Under the pieces are notes generated by a model. That model saw only the letters and a program-made list of their open reading frames with translations. It was not told the DNA's origin and searched no databases. DNA of 64,000 nt from UBA830 sp002295635 (GTDB taxonomy: Bacteria; Pseudomonadota; Alphaproteobacteria; MPNO01; UBA830), in the NCBI GenBank assembly GCA_002295635.1, contig DBHK01000015.1:132553-196552 (forward strand), read 5' to 3'. How positions within the stretch are numbered: position 1 is the first letter of the stretch; the number at the start of each line of letters is the position of its first letter. The position numbers were made by a program, and so were the translations under genes. Shown in pieces: positions 1 to 8,342 of this stretch.

Positions 1-810
1 TGATGCCCAAGCTCCCAATTCATCCGCGGTTTCCATGACTATTTTACGGTCTCCTTTAGACAGCTTGTCCAGGAATTTCATACTGAAAGCAGAAATACAG
101 GGGATGTAATAGTCATTGGTAATTGTCAGGTGCTTGGTAACAGTTGGAAACTTAGCTTTCGCCGCAACGACGAGGCTGGTTCGAGCACCATCGACAACTT
201 TGCGCTGAAGGGATGGAACAACAGAGGTGAACGGGATTGGAACACCGGTAGCTCCGAGCGTTGCAACACCCAACCGCTCAATTTCTGTTGCGAGGACACG
301 AATTTTCATTCCCTTAAAGTCGGACAACTTGGCGATTGGCTTGGTTGCCATATACGAAGCGCCGTCATAAACCCAGAGGCTACCGCTTATGATACCCTTG
401 TCGACGCCCAGCGCGTTGAAGGGATTTTTGAAGCGAGGAACATTCAAAGCCCTGTATGCATGAGCATGATCGGCGAAAAATCCAGGTACGTCAGCAACTT
501 GGAAGGCCTTATTAACGCCTTGAAGGAATCCGGGGGGCGCAAAGAATCCTTCCTGAGTTCCAAGCTGGATAGCTTCGATCTGGCGCGGAATTTTCCCAAG
601 TTGGCTGGTGGGGAATACGCGGCCCTTTACCCGGCCATTAGTTCGTTTGTTTACCTCAGCCACGAATTTCACGGCATAGTCATGTTGAGGGTCAGCCGTA
701 GTCGGATAACCGATTTTCATATCGATCTGAGCTTGTGCAGATGATGCTAACCCAATTATTGCAGCAATCCCGACGGACGAGATGGCTAATTTTTGAAGCC
801 CAAGTTTCAT
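1..810 (-). CDS. TRAP transporter substrate-binding protein, DctP family (partial)
   Basis: The minus strand is open from an ATG at 810 to the window edge (270 codons, no stop), so the C-terminus is missing. The first 28 residues form a Sec signal peptide: basic start, hydrophobic AAIIGLASSAQAQ core, and an AXA-type cleavage site. The mature part has the DctP/TAXI-like pattern, including YPTTADPQHDYAVKF, a GRVKGRVFPTSQLG segment, and LSDFKGMKIRVLATE, the typical KL.DLKGLKIR motif of periplasmic TRAP receptors. Such proteins bind carboxylates or other small anions and deliver them to a DctQM membrane pair, which would lie beyond the left edge. A GGAGAG Shine-Dalgarno at 813-820 supports the start. 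The upstream monooxygenase gene is in the same orientation 58 bases away, so the two are probably one operon. The substrate is unknown. Confidence 0.88.
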   Translation of the reverse strand, partial: MKLGLQKLAISSVGIAAIIGLASSAQAQIDMKIGYPTTADPQHDYAVKFVAEVNKRTNGRVKGRVFPTSQLGKIPRQIEAIQLGTQEGFFAPPGFLQGVNKAFQVADVPGFFADHAHAYRALNVPRFKNPFNALGVDKGIISGSLWVYDGASYMATKPIAKLSDFKGMKIRVLATEIERLGVATLGATGVPIPFTSVVPSLQRKVVDGARTSLVVAAKAKFPTVTKHLTITNDYYIPCISAFSMKFLDKLSKGDRKIVMETADELGAWAS

Positions 811-868
811 TTTTCTCTCCCAGTAAAAACTTCTCTAGCTTTCTAACAGAATTATTATATCTATCAAG

Positions 869-1996
869 TCAGCGGGACATTGGCATCCTTTGGCCTTCCT
901 GTTCCATGAGCGGGAGAACTTCGTCTATCCACTGTCGACATTCTAATTTGTAATCGACCCATGAAATGAGCATACCGTCCACACCGATCTTCACGAGCTT
1001 GCTAACTTCGTCCACAATTTGCTCTGGCGTCCCAATCAGAGGGTAACCCCCATGGCCGGCGATAAAATGAAACCGGAATTCGTCTAACACTTGTTGCGGA
1101 AGTGTTTCGGACTGCATACCAAAAATCTCTAAAAGGTTGTTAACGGCCTCGTAATCACCCTTTTCTGTGACATAGTACTTCAAATAATCGCGAGCCTCTT
1201 TCTCGGTGTCTCTGCAAACTACATAGACATGGATCCAACTTTTGACGTCGCGGCCGGCCTCTTTAGCCATATCTTTCAAATGTGCAATTTGGGCCCTGCC
1301 GCCGTCAATATCGCGCTCTTTTAAAATAACGAAGTTCATATCCGCCTGTGTAGCAGCAAATTTTTGCCCGGCTTCTGAACCACCTGCGTTCATAATGGGA
1401 GGCATTGGTGACTGGATTGGCTTTGGTTCGCTCCAAACATTTTTCGAATCAAACCAATTACCAGTAAAGTTAAATTCCCCCTTTTCGGTCCAAAGACGAC
1501 GGACAAACGCCAACCACTCTCTGGCATACTCATAACGTACGTCGTGCTCATTCCATTCAGCGCCAAACATCTCGAATTCGTTCTTGAACCAACCGCAAAC
1601 GATATTCAGCGCGAATCGACCACCCGAAATATGATCGATTGTGGCACATTGCTTAGCAGCAGCGACCGGATGAGTAAGTGGGACATGTGAGGTCGAAAAT
1701 ATGCAGGAATAGTCCGTGACGGCCGCGACCGCGGCTGCCCAGTTAAAAGTCTCGAAGGTCCTGTTATTGAAATTAGTCGGCCCACCATATCCCTTCCAAC
1801 GTGCTACGGGCAATAAAACCTCGAAACCGGCCGTGTCCGCCATCACCGCAACTTCCTTAGTATCAGGCCAAGTCATCTCCCATGAATTCTCTGCCTGAGT
1901 GATGGTAGAGCCATGCGAACAGTTCATCGCGATGATTCCAATTTTCATTTTATTATCGTTAAAAAGTGGGTTTTCGTTAATGATGGGTGACGACAT
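869..1996 (-). CDS. LLM-class flavin-dependent monooxygenase (RutA/SsuD-like)
   Basis: This 375-residue protein belongs to the bacterial luciferase-like family. It shows the family signatures MKIGI near the N-terminus, ATIDHISGGRFALNIVCGW around residues 115-135 (the family's conserved SGGR/GW segment), and SPMPPIMNAGGSEAGQKFAA, which corresponds to the Q.G.S..G phosphate-binding region. Overall length and motif order fit RutA-type pyrimidine and SsuD-type sulfonate monooxygenases. These use reduced FMN from a separate reductase to break ring or C-S bonds. A strong AAGGG Shine-Dalgarno precedes the ATG at 1996. It is transcribed away from the Rieske operon and toward the TRAP receptor, which suggests coupled uptake and oxidation of one compound. 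The true substrate cannot be read from sequence. Confidence 0.85.
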   Translation of the reverse strand: MSSPIINENPLFNDNKMKIGIIAMNCSHGSTITQAENSWEMTWPDTKEVAVMADTAGFEVLLPVARWKGYGGPTNFNNRTFETFNWAAAVAAVTDYSCIFSTSHVPLTHPVAAAKQCATIDHISGGRFALNIVCGWFKNEFEMFGAEWNEHDVRYEYAREWLAFVRRLWTEKGEFNFTGNWFDSKNVWSEPKPIQSPMPPIMNAGGSEAGQKFAATQADMNFVILKERDIDGGRAQIAHLKDMAKEAGRDVKSWIHVYVVCRDTEKEARDYLKYYVTEKGDYEAVNNLLEIFGMQSETLPQQVLDEFRFHFIAGHGGYPLIGTPEQIVDEVSKLVKIGVDGMLISWVDYKLECRQWIDEVLPLMEQEGQRMPMSR

Positions 1997-2407
1997 TTAA
2001 CCCTTCCTTTTTTCCAATTCTGAATTACGCCAGTCAGGTTGAGTGCGTTGTGTTTAGACGCAATGGAAATTATTATATCGCACGAGCGTGTGACGAAACA
2101 CTATGGCTGCTAGAATTGTTGGAGTCGAAGGGCGCAAGTTTTGAAAATGCGTTGAGGCCAATAGCACTATCGTGAGATTTGAGTGCAAAGGCTACGGATT
2201 GCCTAGCTGCTATTTCTCTTTGCCACCTTTCACTACCCGCCTAGTACTGACATATTATTACTAAATAATTTAAGCATTATTATTCGGCAAGATGCGACTT
2301 TCGGGCTAATAGATTTCTGAGTGTTTGAGATAAGACATCTATTGATGGTTTCGAAACCGAACCGATAAGATAATATGATAAAAACAAAGATACGAAGGGA
2401 GGTAAAG
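1997..2407. other. Divergent intergenic region
   Basis: About 410 bases separate the minus-strand monooxygenase from the plus-strand AA_synth gene. The stretch 2200-2300 is AT-rich and must hold promoters for both directions. A short open frame (1987-2175, plus) overlaps the monooxygenase start and has no family signature, so I do not call it. The only clear structure is the palindrome at 2347-2358. Confidence 0.6.
2347..2358. promoter_or_regulatory. Perfect palindrome, candidate operator
   Basis: GGTTTCGAAACC is a 12-base perfect inverted repeat lying 50 bases upstream of the AA_synth start. An IclR-type regulator is encoded in the operon, and such regulators bind short palindromes. This is the best visible candidate operator, but a 12-base palindrome could occur by chance. 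Confidence 0.3.
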
Positions 2408-2983
2408 ATGGAAATTCGTCGTCTTTACACGGTAGTCGAAGAAACCCTGCATGAATTGGGTAAGGTCCAAGAGGAACCCTTACGCAAAGTCGCGGTAGTC
2501 GCTGTGATTAAGAATCCTCATGCTGGAAATGGATACGTTGATGACTTGAGCGACCTGACAAATGCCAGCGCATCATTGGGTGCAAAGATTGCCGCGATGG
2601 GAGCTGAGCAAATGGAGCCATATAACGTAGACTCCTATGGCAAAGCGGCGCTTATCGGGACGGCGGGAGAGCAGGAGCATGGTGTTGCATGCCTCACCAC
2701 AGTTTACGGTAACGCATTGCGAGATGCTGTAGGGGGCGGAAAGGCCTGGATTTCGTCTATTACGAAGCGCACAAGGCCGGGTGACTCGGTAGATATCCCT
2801 TTGGCGCATAAAGATGCCCTTTTCGTGCGGTCGCATTATGACGGAATGACAATCATGGTGCCCGATGCTCCTTTGGAGGACGAAATTTGCATAATCTGCT
2901 GCTTTGCTAATCGCGGTAGGCTAAATCACAGGGTCGGCGGACCGAAAAAAGACGAGATCGTCGGCGAAGATGGCCTCAGGTAA
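2408..2983 (+). CDS. AA_synth (PF06684/DUF1185) family protein
   Basis: This 191-residue protein matches the family named amino acid synthesis in Pfam, whose biochemical role is poorly defined. Recognisable segments are LRKVAVVAVIKNPHAGNGYV near the N-terminus, YGKAALIGTAGEQEHG in the middle, and SVDIPLAHKDALFVRSHYD followed by PDAPLEDEI. The order agrees with the family along its whole length. I chose ATG 2408 rather than an upstream in-frame ATG at 2375 because GGGAGG sits 6 bases before it. The enamidase-like gene follows after 9 bases, so the two are almost certainly co-transcribed. Members of this family often lie beside amidohydrolases and transporters in catabolic clusters. A role in hydrolysing or isomerising an N-containing intermediate is an inference. 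Confidence 0.8.
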   Translation: MEIRRLYTVVEETLHELGKVQEEPLRKVAVVAVIKNPHAGNGYVDDLSDLTNASASLGAKIAAMGAEQMEPYNVDSYGKAALIGTAGEQEHGVACLTTVYGNALRDAVGGGKAWISSITKRTRPGDSVDIPLAHKDALFVRSHYDGMTIMVPDAPLEDEICIICCFANRGRLNHRVGGPKKDEIVGEDGLR

Positions 2984-2992
2984 GGAGTTAAT

Positions 2993-4195
2993 ATGAAATC
3001 GGCAATTGTAAACCTCAAGACTATCGTCTCCGGCGATTGGCGCAGACCATTTGCTAAAGGTAACTCCATCCTGATGAACAATGGAAAGATCACAAAGGTG
3101 GGTACCTTAAGCGTTAGGGAAGAAAAATCCTGCGACGTGGTACTTGATGCGGGCGGAATGACTGCTATGCCGGGGTTAATTGATTCACAGGTTCATGTCG
3201 CATTCGCCGATTATACGCCTAGACAGCGTACAATCGGGTTTCTGGAGAGCTATCTGCATGGTGGAGTAACGACCTCGATTTCCGCGAGCGAGGTTCACGT
3301 ACCCGGCCGGCCATCGGACCCAGACGGGGTGGTTGCGCTTGCAGTCGCCGCTAAGAAAAGTTTTGATAATTACTCGCCTGGAGGCATGCACGTGCACGCT
3401 GGAGCAATTATTCTTGAGCCTGGGCTGACTCAAAAACATTTAAACGACGCGGCAAAACAGGGCGTATGGCTTGCCAAAGCGGGATTTGGAAAATTCAAAT
3501 CGCCGTTTGACTATAAGCCCTATGTAGCAATGGCTAAAAAGGCCGGCATGATCGTGAACGTTCATACTGGCGGAGCATCTATCCCGGATTCATCCCCGAT
3601 AACTGGTGATCATCTTTTGCATATGCAGCCGACGGTTTCATTTCATATCAACGGGGGACCTGTTGCTATGCCCGATCGGGATTTCTCCAGAATTGTCCAC
3701 GAGAGTGATATCGCGATGCAAATCTGCCAAGCGGGTAACATTCGGACTGCGCTGATGTGCCTGAATATGGCTATTGAAGCGGAAGAGTTCGACCGGCTGA
3801 TTTTCGCGACCGATACTCCCACAGGAACAGGAATGATGCCGTTAGGCATGATCAAGACAGTAGTTGAAATGGCTTGTCTTACCGATCATTCGCCGGAAAT
3901 GATGGTTTGTGCTGCAACCGGCAACAACGCCAATGTTTATAAGTTGAATACGGGCTTCATAAAGCGGGGTAAAGACGCGGACATTATGATTGTCGACGCA
4001 CCGCTCGGTAGTAGCGGAGAGACAGCACTAGATGCCATTAAGCATGGCGACTATCCGGCGATACCGGCCGTATTTACCGATGGTATCCCGCGGTTCATTC
4101 ATCGGTCACGCAACACGCCACCATCGACACGCAAGATGCGGCTTAAATATAATAATGTTCGCCAAGAATTCGATCCCGGACGACACACGCTTTGA
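2993..4195 (+). CDS. Enamidase-like amidohydrolase with altered metal site
   Basis: This 400-residue amidohydrolase resembles enamidase (Ena) of Eubacterium barkeri, which opens 6-oxo-tetrahydronicotinate. Shared landmarks include ADYTPRQRT, LHGGVTTSISA, VPGRPSDPDG, a GAIILEPGL segment, VNVHTGGASIP, FHINGGPVAMP, ATDTPTGTGMMPLG and SRNTPP near the C-terminus. Most metal-ligand positions (E, H, H, D) look intact. The first histidine of the usual HxH motif is not: the sequence reads DSQVHV, with Gln at about residue 66. The enzyme may therefore use one metal or a different geometry. A GGAG Shine-Dalgarno precedes the start. It follows the AA_synth gene by 9 bases. I expect hydrolysis of a cyclic amide or enamide, but the substrate is not established. 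Confidence 0.83.
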   Translation: MKSAIVNLKTIVSGDWRRPFAKGNSILMNNGKITKVGTLSVREEKSCDVVLDAGGMTAMPGLIDSQVHVAFADYTPRQRTIGFLESYLHGGVTTSISASEVHVPGRPSDPDGVVALAVAAKKSFDNYSPGGMHVHAGAIILEPGLTQKHLNDAAKQGVWLAKAGFGKFKSPFDYKPYVAMAKKAGMIVNVHTGGASIPDSSPITGDHLLHMQPTVSFHINGGPVAMPDRDFSRIVHESDIAMQICQAGNIRTALMCLNMAIEAEEFDRLIFATDTPTGTGMMPLGMIKTVVEMACLTDHSPEMMVCAATGNNANVYKLNTGFIKRGKDADIMIVDAPLGSSGETALDAIKHGDYPAIPAVFTDGIPRFIHRSRNTPPSTRKMRLKYNNVRQEFDPGRHTL

Positions 4196-4254
4196 CAGAT
4201 CGTCGAACAGGAAGTATGTAATTTGGACACTATGTCCACCAAGCGTACATATGA

Positions 4255-4989
4255 ATGGTTCAATCTCGTGACGATAACGATACAAAAACTATCCGTTCGA
4301 TCGAGCGGGCGCTATCCGTGCTGGCTTGTTTCGATCATGAGAGGCCCGAACTGAGTGTTACCCAACTGAAGAAACTTACTGGTCTAAGTCGCCCCACGCT
4401 TTATCGCATACTGACAACGCTAGAGGGTAAAGGTGTTATACGTTCATATGGTGATCCGCAGCGTTTTGCACTTGGTCACGAAGCCAGCCGACTGGCCGCC
4501 AGTTGGATCGGGCAGAATGAATTTCAACGTGCCGCTGGCCCGGTCTTGCGCCGCTTATGGGAAGAGACGGATGAGACTGTAGCGTTATTCGTAGCTACCG
4601 AAGATGGTCGCAAGATCTGTATCGAGGAGTTGGAGAGCCGGAAAGCGCTGACGTTTAAACGCGGCGTCGGGTTTATCGAATCACTAACTGTCGGAGCTTC
4701 GGGCAAAGCAATTCTGGCCTTTACGGATACAGCTGCCGGTGACCCGGATTATGATGACGTCCGTTTAAAAGGGTTTCGGGTCTCAGAGGGAGAAATCATC
4801 GAAGGTGCGGTCGCGATAGCAGCCCCGGTCTTCGGTCGGGAAGGTTTGGTTAAGGGAAGCGTTTGTATTTTTGGACCTGAGGTTCGTCTGTCGGATAGCC
4901 GACGTGACAATTGCATTAAACAGGTCCGTGAAGCATCCCACGAAATTTCATCTGCGATGGGTCATTCGGTCCAAGCCGCGGGACAATAG
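4255..4989 (+). CDS. IclR-family transcriptional regulator
   Basis: This 244-residue protein has an N-terminal winged helix (residues about 12-75: IRSIERALSVLACFDHE, then LSVTQLKKLTGLSRPTLYRI). It is followed by an IclR effector domain with FIESLTVGASGKAILAF and a C-terminal AIAAPVFGREGLVKGSVCI segment. IclR proteins sense small aromatic or aliphatic acids and act as repressors or activators of nearby catabolic operons. The gene sits between the enamidase and the first dioxygenase alpha subunit, all on the plus strand and closely spaced, so it most likely controls this cluster and is part of it. No strong Shine-Dalgarno is visible at the chosen ATG. Confidence 0.9.
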   Translation: MVQSRDDNDTKTIRSIERALSVLACFDHERPELSVTQLKKLTGLSRPTLYRILTTLEGKGVIRSYGDPQRFALGHEASRLAASWIGQNEFQRAAGPVLRRLWEETDETVALFVATEDGRKICIEELESRKALTFKRGVGFIESLTVGASGKAILAFTDTAAGDPDYDDVRLKGFRVSEGEIIEGAVAIAAPVFGREGLVKGSVCIFGPEVRLSDSRRDNCIKQVREASHEISSAMGHSVQAAGQ

Positions 4990-5000
4990 GAGACAGTATC

Positions 5001-6335
5001 ATGGATGGAATGGTCAGCCCGGCCCGCGTGACAAATATGATAGACGACAGGCCTGCTGACGGCATATTCCGAGTAGATCGCGAAATTTACCTCGATCCGG
5101 ACGTTTTCGAGGCAGAGATGAGATCCATTTTCGAGGCAGATTGGATATTCCTATGCCACGAAAGTCAGGTTAGGGAACCTGGGGATTACTTCTCTGCATA
5201 TCTCGGACGACAACCGGTATTTGTCCACCGGCAAGAGGACGGGAGTCTCAAGGGTTTTTTGAATGCCTGCTCGCATAGGGGTGCAATCCTGACCCCGACG
5301 GTTAGAGGCAAGGCAAAAACATTGACCTGCCGTTTCCATGGCTGGACCTACAAATGTAACGGCGAATGTATTCGAATCAAGGAGCAAGAAGGTGGCTATG
5401 GAGAGGGTTTTGATCGAAGCGTATACGACCTACAAGAAATCGGCGCTGTTGCCAGTTACAAAGGTTTTATATTCGGTAGCCTATCCGCCGAGGTTCTTTC
5501 ACTTGACGACTTTCTGGGAGAGTCGAGATCATTTATAGATTTCGTGGCCAACCAATCCGCGGCCGGCCTCGAAGTTCTGCCAGGCTCGCAAAAATATATT
5601 ATCGGGGGAAATTGGAAGATGTCGACGGAAAATGCCGTTGATGGTTATCATACCAGTACTGTCCACCGTGTTTTTGCGAGCACTGTAAAACAACGCGAGG
5701 CGCGAGAAGGTTACGAAGGCATGATGCGGACAGAAACTGGTCGCTTAGCAAAAAAAACGGTTCGTAATGGCTGCTATGATCTGGGGCAGGGGCATATGGT
5801 GATTTGGGCTGATCGAGATCCCGTTTCTAGCTCACCACTCTCGGAGGTGGAGGACCAACTGGAAAATGATCATACCACCGGCACTGTAAACTGGATGCTT
5901 CGCAGGGGCCGCAATCTTATCGTCTATCCATCACTAATGATTAACGATTTTGCGGCAACACAAATCAGAACTTTCCGACCAATATCTGCCGATAAGACTG
6001 AGGTGACAATTTATTGTCTTGCGCCGTCAGAAGAAAGTCGTGACGCGCGCTACGCGCGTCTACGTAAGTTTGAGGATTTTTTTATGGCTAGTGGAATGGC
6101 AACATCGGATGATGTGGTTGCGCTTGAGGCAACCCATGAGGGCAGTCGGGCTCGTTTAGCACGTTGGGGCGAGTTCCACCGCGGTATTGGAAGCATGGTC
6201 TCGGGACCTGACGACGCCGCTGAAGAGGGCGGATTTAACCCCGAAACTAGTAATACAAGTTGGGACCATGAGACACTCTATTACGGTTTTTACCGCAAGT
6301 GGCGTGACCAGCTTACTGCCAGGAAGGGGGAATGA
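5001..6335 (+). CDS. Rieske ring-hydroxylating dioxygenase, alpha subunit 1
   Basis: This 444-residue protein has an N-terminal Rieske domain with C90-x-H92-x17-C110-x2-H113, which binds a 2Fe-2S cluster. Its C-terminal catalytic domain carries the mononuclear iron motif D214-G-Y-H217-x4-H222, including the bridging aspartate. The later segment ATSDDVVALEATHEG probably supplies the third iron ligand. Pairing with a BenB/AntB-like beta subunit and a BenC-like reductase places it in the benzoate/anthranilate 1,2-dioxygenase group, which inserts O2 into aromatic carboxylates. A TAGGAG site 9 bases before ATG 5001 supports the start. A second, similar alpha subunit follows after a single base, which is unusual. 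The substrate is unknown. Confidence 0.9.
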   Translation: MDGMVSPARVTNMIDDRPADGIFRVDREIYLDPDVFEAEMRSIFEADWIFLCHESQVREPGDYFSAYLGRQPVFVHRQEDGSLKGFLNACSHRGAILTPTVRGKAKTLTCRFHGWTYKCNGECIRIKEQEGGYGEGFDRSVYDLQEIGAVASYKGFIFGSLSAEVLSLDDFLGESRSFIDFVANQSAAGLEVLPGSQKYIIGGNWKMSTENAVDGYHTSTVHRVFASTVKQREAREGYEGMMRTETGRLAKKTVRNGCYDLGQGHMVIWADRDPVSSSPLSEVEDQLENDHTTGTVNWMLRRGRNLIVYPSLMINDFAATQIRTFRPISADKTEVTIYCLAPSEESRDARYARLRKFEDFFMASGMATSDDVVALEATHEGSRARLARWGEFHRGIGSMVSGPDDAAEEGGFNPETSNTSWDHETLYYGFYRKWRDQLTARKGE

Positions 6336-6336
6336 G

Positions 6337-7656
6337 ATGGATGGAAGCATTTTGACCGAAAACTTGTCGGAGCTGGTAGACGACCGCGTCGACGAAGGTA
6401 TGTTCCGTGTTGACCGGAAAGTTTACACGGATGAAACAATTTTTGAGCGCGAGATTTCTAATATTTTTGAGAGTTGCTGGGTATTCCTGTGCCATGAAAG
6501 CCAGGTTCCAAACCACGGAGATTATTTTTGGACGGAAATCGGCCGCCAGCCGGTTTACGTGCACCGCCAGGAAGATAGCTCCCTAAAGTGCTTTATCAAT
6601 GCTTGTTCCCACCGCGCAGCTATCCTTACCCCCTTTCGACAGGGCAACGCAAAGACGCTGACTTGCCGGTTCCATGGTTGGACATATAAGTGCTCTGGAA
6701 ATTGCATCCGGATTAAGAATCAGGAAGAAGGAACTGACCGAAGCAAATTTGACTTGCGTGAGATCGCACGCCTAGCTTCTTATCAGGGGTTTATTTTTGG
6801 CAGTCTCAACTCCCACGTTCCCTCTCTTGAAGAGTGGCTGGGGGCAGCGAAAACTTGGATCGACTTAATGGCCGTGCAGTCGCCAGCAGGACTCGAAGTT
6901 GTGCCTGGTAACTCTACCTACAAAACCGATGGTAACTGGAAACTGCAGGCGGAAAACAGCGTTGACGGCTATCACGTATCGACCGTTCACCGCGTGTTTG
7001 CTCACACCATCGCTGCCCGCGAGAGTAGAGAGGAATACATAGGGATCGGTAAAACGGAGGCGGGGCGCATATCTGGCGGCGTTCCGACGGCGTCCTACGA
7101 CTTGGGTAACGGGCATATGTCGATTTGGGCCCAGCACTCCACGCCCGAAGTACGACCGATCTGGGAGGCGAAGGAACGACTTGAGAAAGAATTATCGCCT
7201 AAAGAAGTTGAATGGATTCTAACGAAAGGCCGCAATCTCTATATATTCCCTAATGTGATGCTTATGGATAATCCTTCTACCCAGATCCGGATTATGAAGC
7301 CGGTGTCAGCCAATAGGGTCGATATCACCGTTTACTGCATCGCACCAAAGGGGGAGAGTGACAAGGCTAGGGCTGGCCGTTTGAGAAAGTTCGAAGATTT
7401 TTATCTTACCGCGGGGATGGCGACCTCTGACGATATTGCAGCACTGGAAGATACCCATGAAGGATCGATGGCGCGGGATGCAAAGTGGAGCGAATTCAAT
7501 CGTGGGATTACCCAAATAACCTACGGAGCCGACGCGGAGGCGGAGGCGCTTGGTTTTGAGCCGCACGCCTGTACCGGTAACTGGGACCACGAGATCCTAT
7601 ATCACGGGTTTTACCGGCATTGGCTCAAAATGATGAAGGGGGAATTATCTGGATGA
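6337..7656 (+). CDS. Rieske ring-hydroxylating dioxygenase, alpha subunit 2 (tandem paralogue)
   Basis: This 439-residue paralogue of the preceding gene has Rieske ligands at identical positions (C90, H92, C110, H113). The catalytic motif VDGYHVSTVH keeps the bridging aspartate and both histidines, so neither copy looks dead. By eye about 60 percent of the first 115 residues match alpha 1. The ATG at 6337 is preceded by GGAAGGGGG and lies one base past the previous stop; longer in-frame starts would overlap alpha 1 by 150 bases. Its own stop overlaps the beta-subunit start (ATGA). One beta subunit and one reductase must serve both alpha chains. This suggests two substrate ranges, successive oxidations, or a mixed hexamer. 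Confidence 0.9.
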   Translation: MDGSILTENLSELVDDRVDEGMFRVDRKVYTDETIFEREISNIFESCWVFLCHESQVPNHGDYFWTEIGRQPVYVHRQEDSSLKCFINACSHRAAILTPFRQGNAKTLTCRFHGWTYKCSGNCIRIKNQEEGTDRSKFDLREIARLASYQGFIFGSLNSHVPSLEEWLGAAKTWIDLMAVQSPAGLEVVPGNSTYKTDGNWKLQAENSVDGYHVSTVHRVFAHTIAARESREEYIGIGKTEAGRISGGVPTASYDLGNGHMSIWAQHSTPEVRPIWEAKERLEKELSPKEVEWILTKGRNLYIFPNVMLMDNPSTQIRIMKPVSANRVDITVYCIAPKGESDKARAGRLRKFEDFYLTAGMATSDDIAALEDTHEGSMARDAKWSEFNRGITQITYGADAEAEALGFEPHACTGNWDHEILYHGFYRHWLKMMKGELSG

Positions 7657-8141
7657 GTAATCTGCAACAGGAGGTTACGAACCTGATTTATCAGGAGGCG
7701 ACGCTGCTTGACAGGCGGGAGTGGGATGAATGGATCGACCTTTACACTGAGGACGCAGTTTATTGGGTGCCATCCTGGGCTAACGAGGAAGAAACGACAG
7801 AAGACCCCGAACTTCAGTTAAATCTTATATATCTTCGGAACCGAGGTGGGCTTGAAGACCGCATCTTTCGAATAGAAAGTCGCGACTCATACGCCTCGGT
7901 GCCACTGGATCGCACAGTGCACGTTGTTGGTAATGTGCTGGTCGGTAGCGAAAATGCAGACCAAGTCGAAGCTACCGCCAACTGTATAATTCATACGTAT
8001 GGTAAAAAGGGCGGCATTACACGCGCCTCTCTCTATGACTTTCAAATGCGTCGGCAAGATGGTGAGCTAAAGATCACACGGAAGAAGATCACATTCATTG
8101 ATGACCGACTTGAGGGCCCAATCGACGTATACCACCTTTAA
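7653..8141 (+). CDS. Ring-hydroxylating dioxygenase beta subunit (BenB/AntB-like)
   Basis: This 162-residue SnoaL-fold protein matches the small subunit of benzoate-type dioxygenases. Examples are LLDRREWDEWIDLYTEDAVY near the N-terminus, TTEDPELQLNLIYLRNRGG, GLEDRIFRIES in the middle, and a C-terminus ending in VYHL where BenB ends in DIYHI. It packs against the alpha subunit in an alpha3beta3 complex and has no redox centre. The start at 7653 overlaps the alpha-2 stop (ATGA), a sign of translational coupling. About 200 bases without a recognisable gene follow before the reductase. Confidence 0.9.
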   Translation: MSNLQQEVTNLIYQEATLLDRREWDEWIDLYTEDAVYWVPSWANEEETTEDPELQLNLIYLRNRGGLEDRIFRIESRDSYASVPLDRTVHVVGNVLVGSENADQVEATANCIIHTYGKKGGITRASLYDFQMRRQDGELKITRKKITFIDDRLEGPIDVYHL

Positions 8142-8328
8142 TTGGGTCCCGGGTAGATATCGATAAAACAAAACTGGCACGCTATTGCTGATTTGATTCC
8201 GTTTGCCGCCGGGCCATGCGGATTGGCTTTAGTAATTTTGCATATACAGCTTTTGCGGATGGTACGGATAGTTTTTAGTATGTTTTCGATGGACATTGGG
8301 GTGGAACAATTAACCCGCTGCTCTTGAT

Positions 8329-8334
8329 GGGAGG
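8329..8334 (+). promoter_or_regulatory. Shine-Dalgarno that selects an ATT start
   Basis: GGGAGG lies 8 bases before the ATT at 8343. A TGA closes the reductase frame just upstream, and no ATG, GTG or TTG occurs in that frame before 8454. The motif and its spacing therefore argue that ribosomes initiate at ATT. Confidence 0.55.
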
Positions 8335-8342
8335 ATAGAGTT

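Noticed and set aside
130..953. Two plus-strand frames of 204 and 72 codons at the left end
   Set aside because: They lie opposite the partial TRAP receptor, which has a signal peptide, family motifs and a ribosome site.
1987..2175. 62-codon plus-strand ORF in the divergent region
   Set aside because: No family signature or ribosome site; overlaps the start of the monooxygenase and the promoter region.
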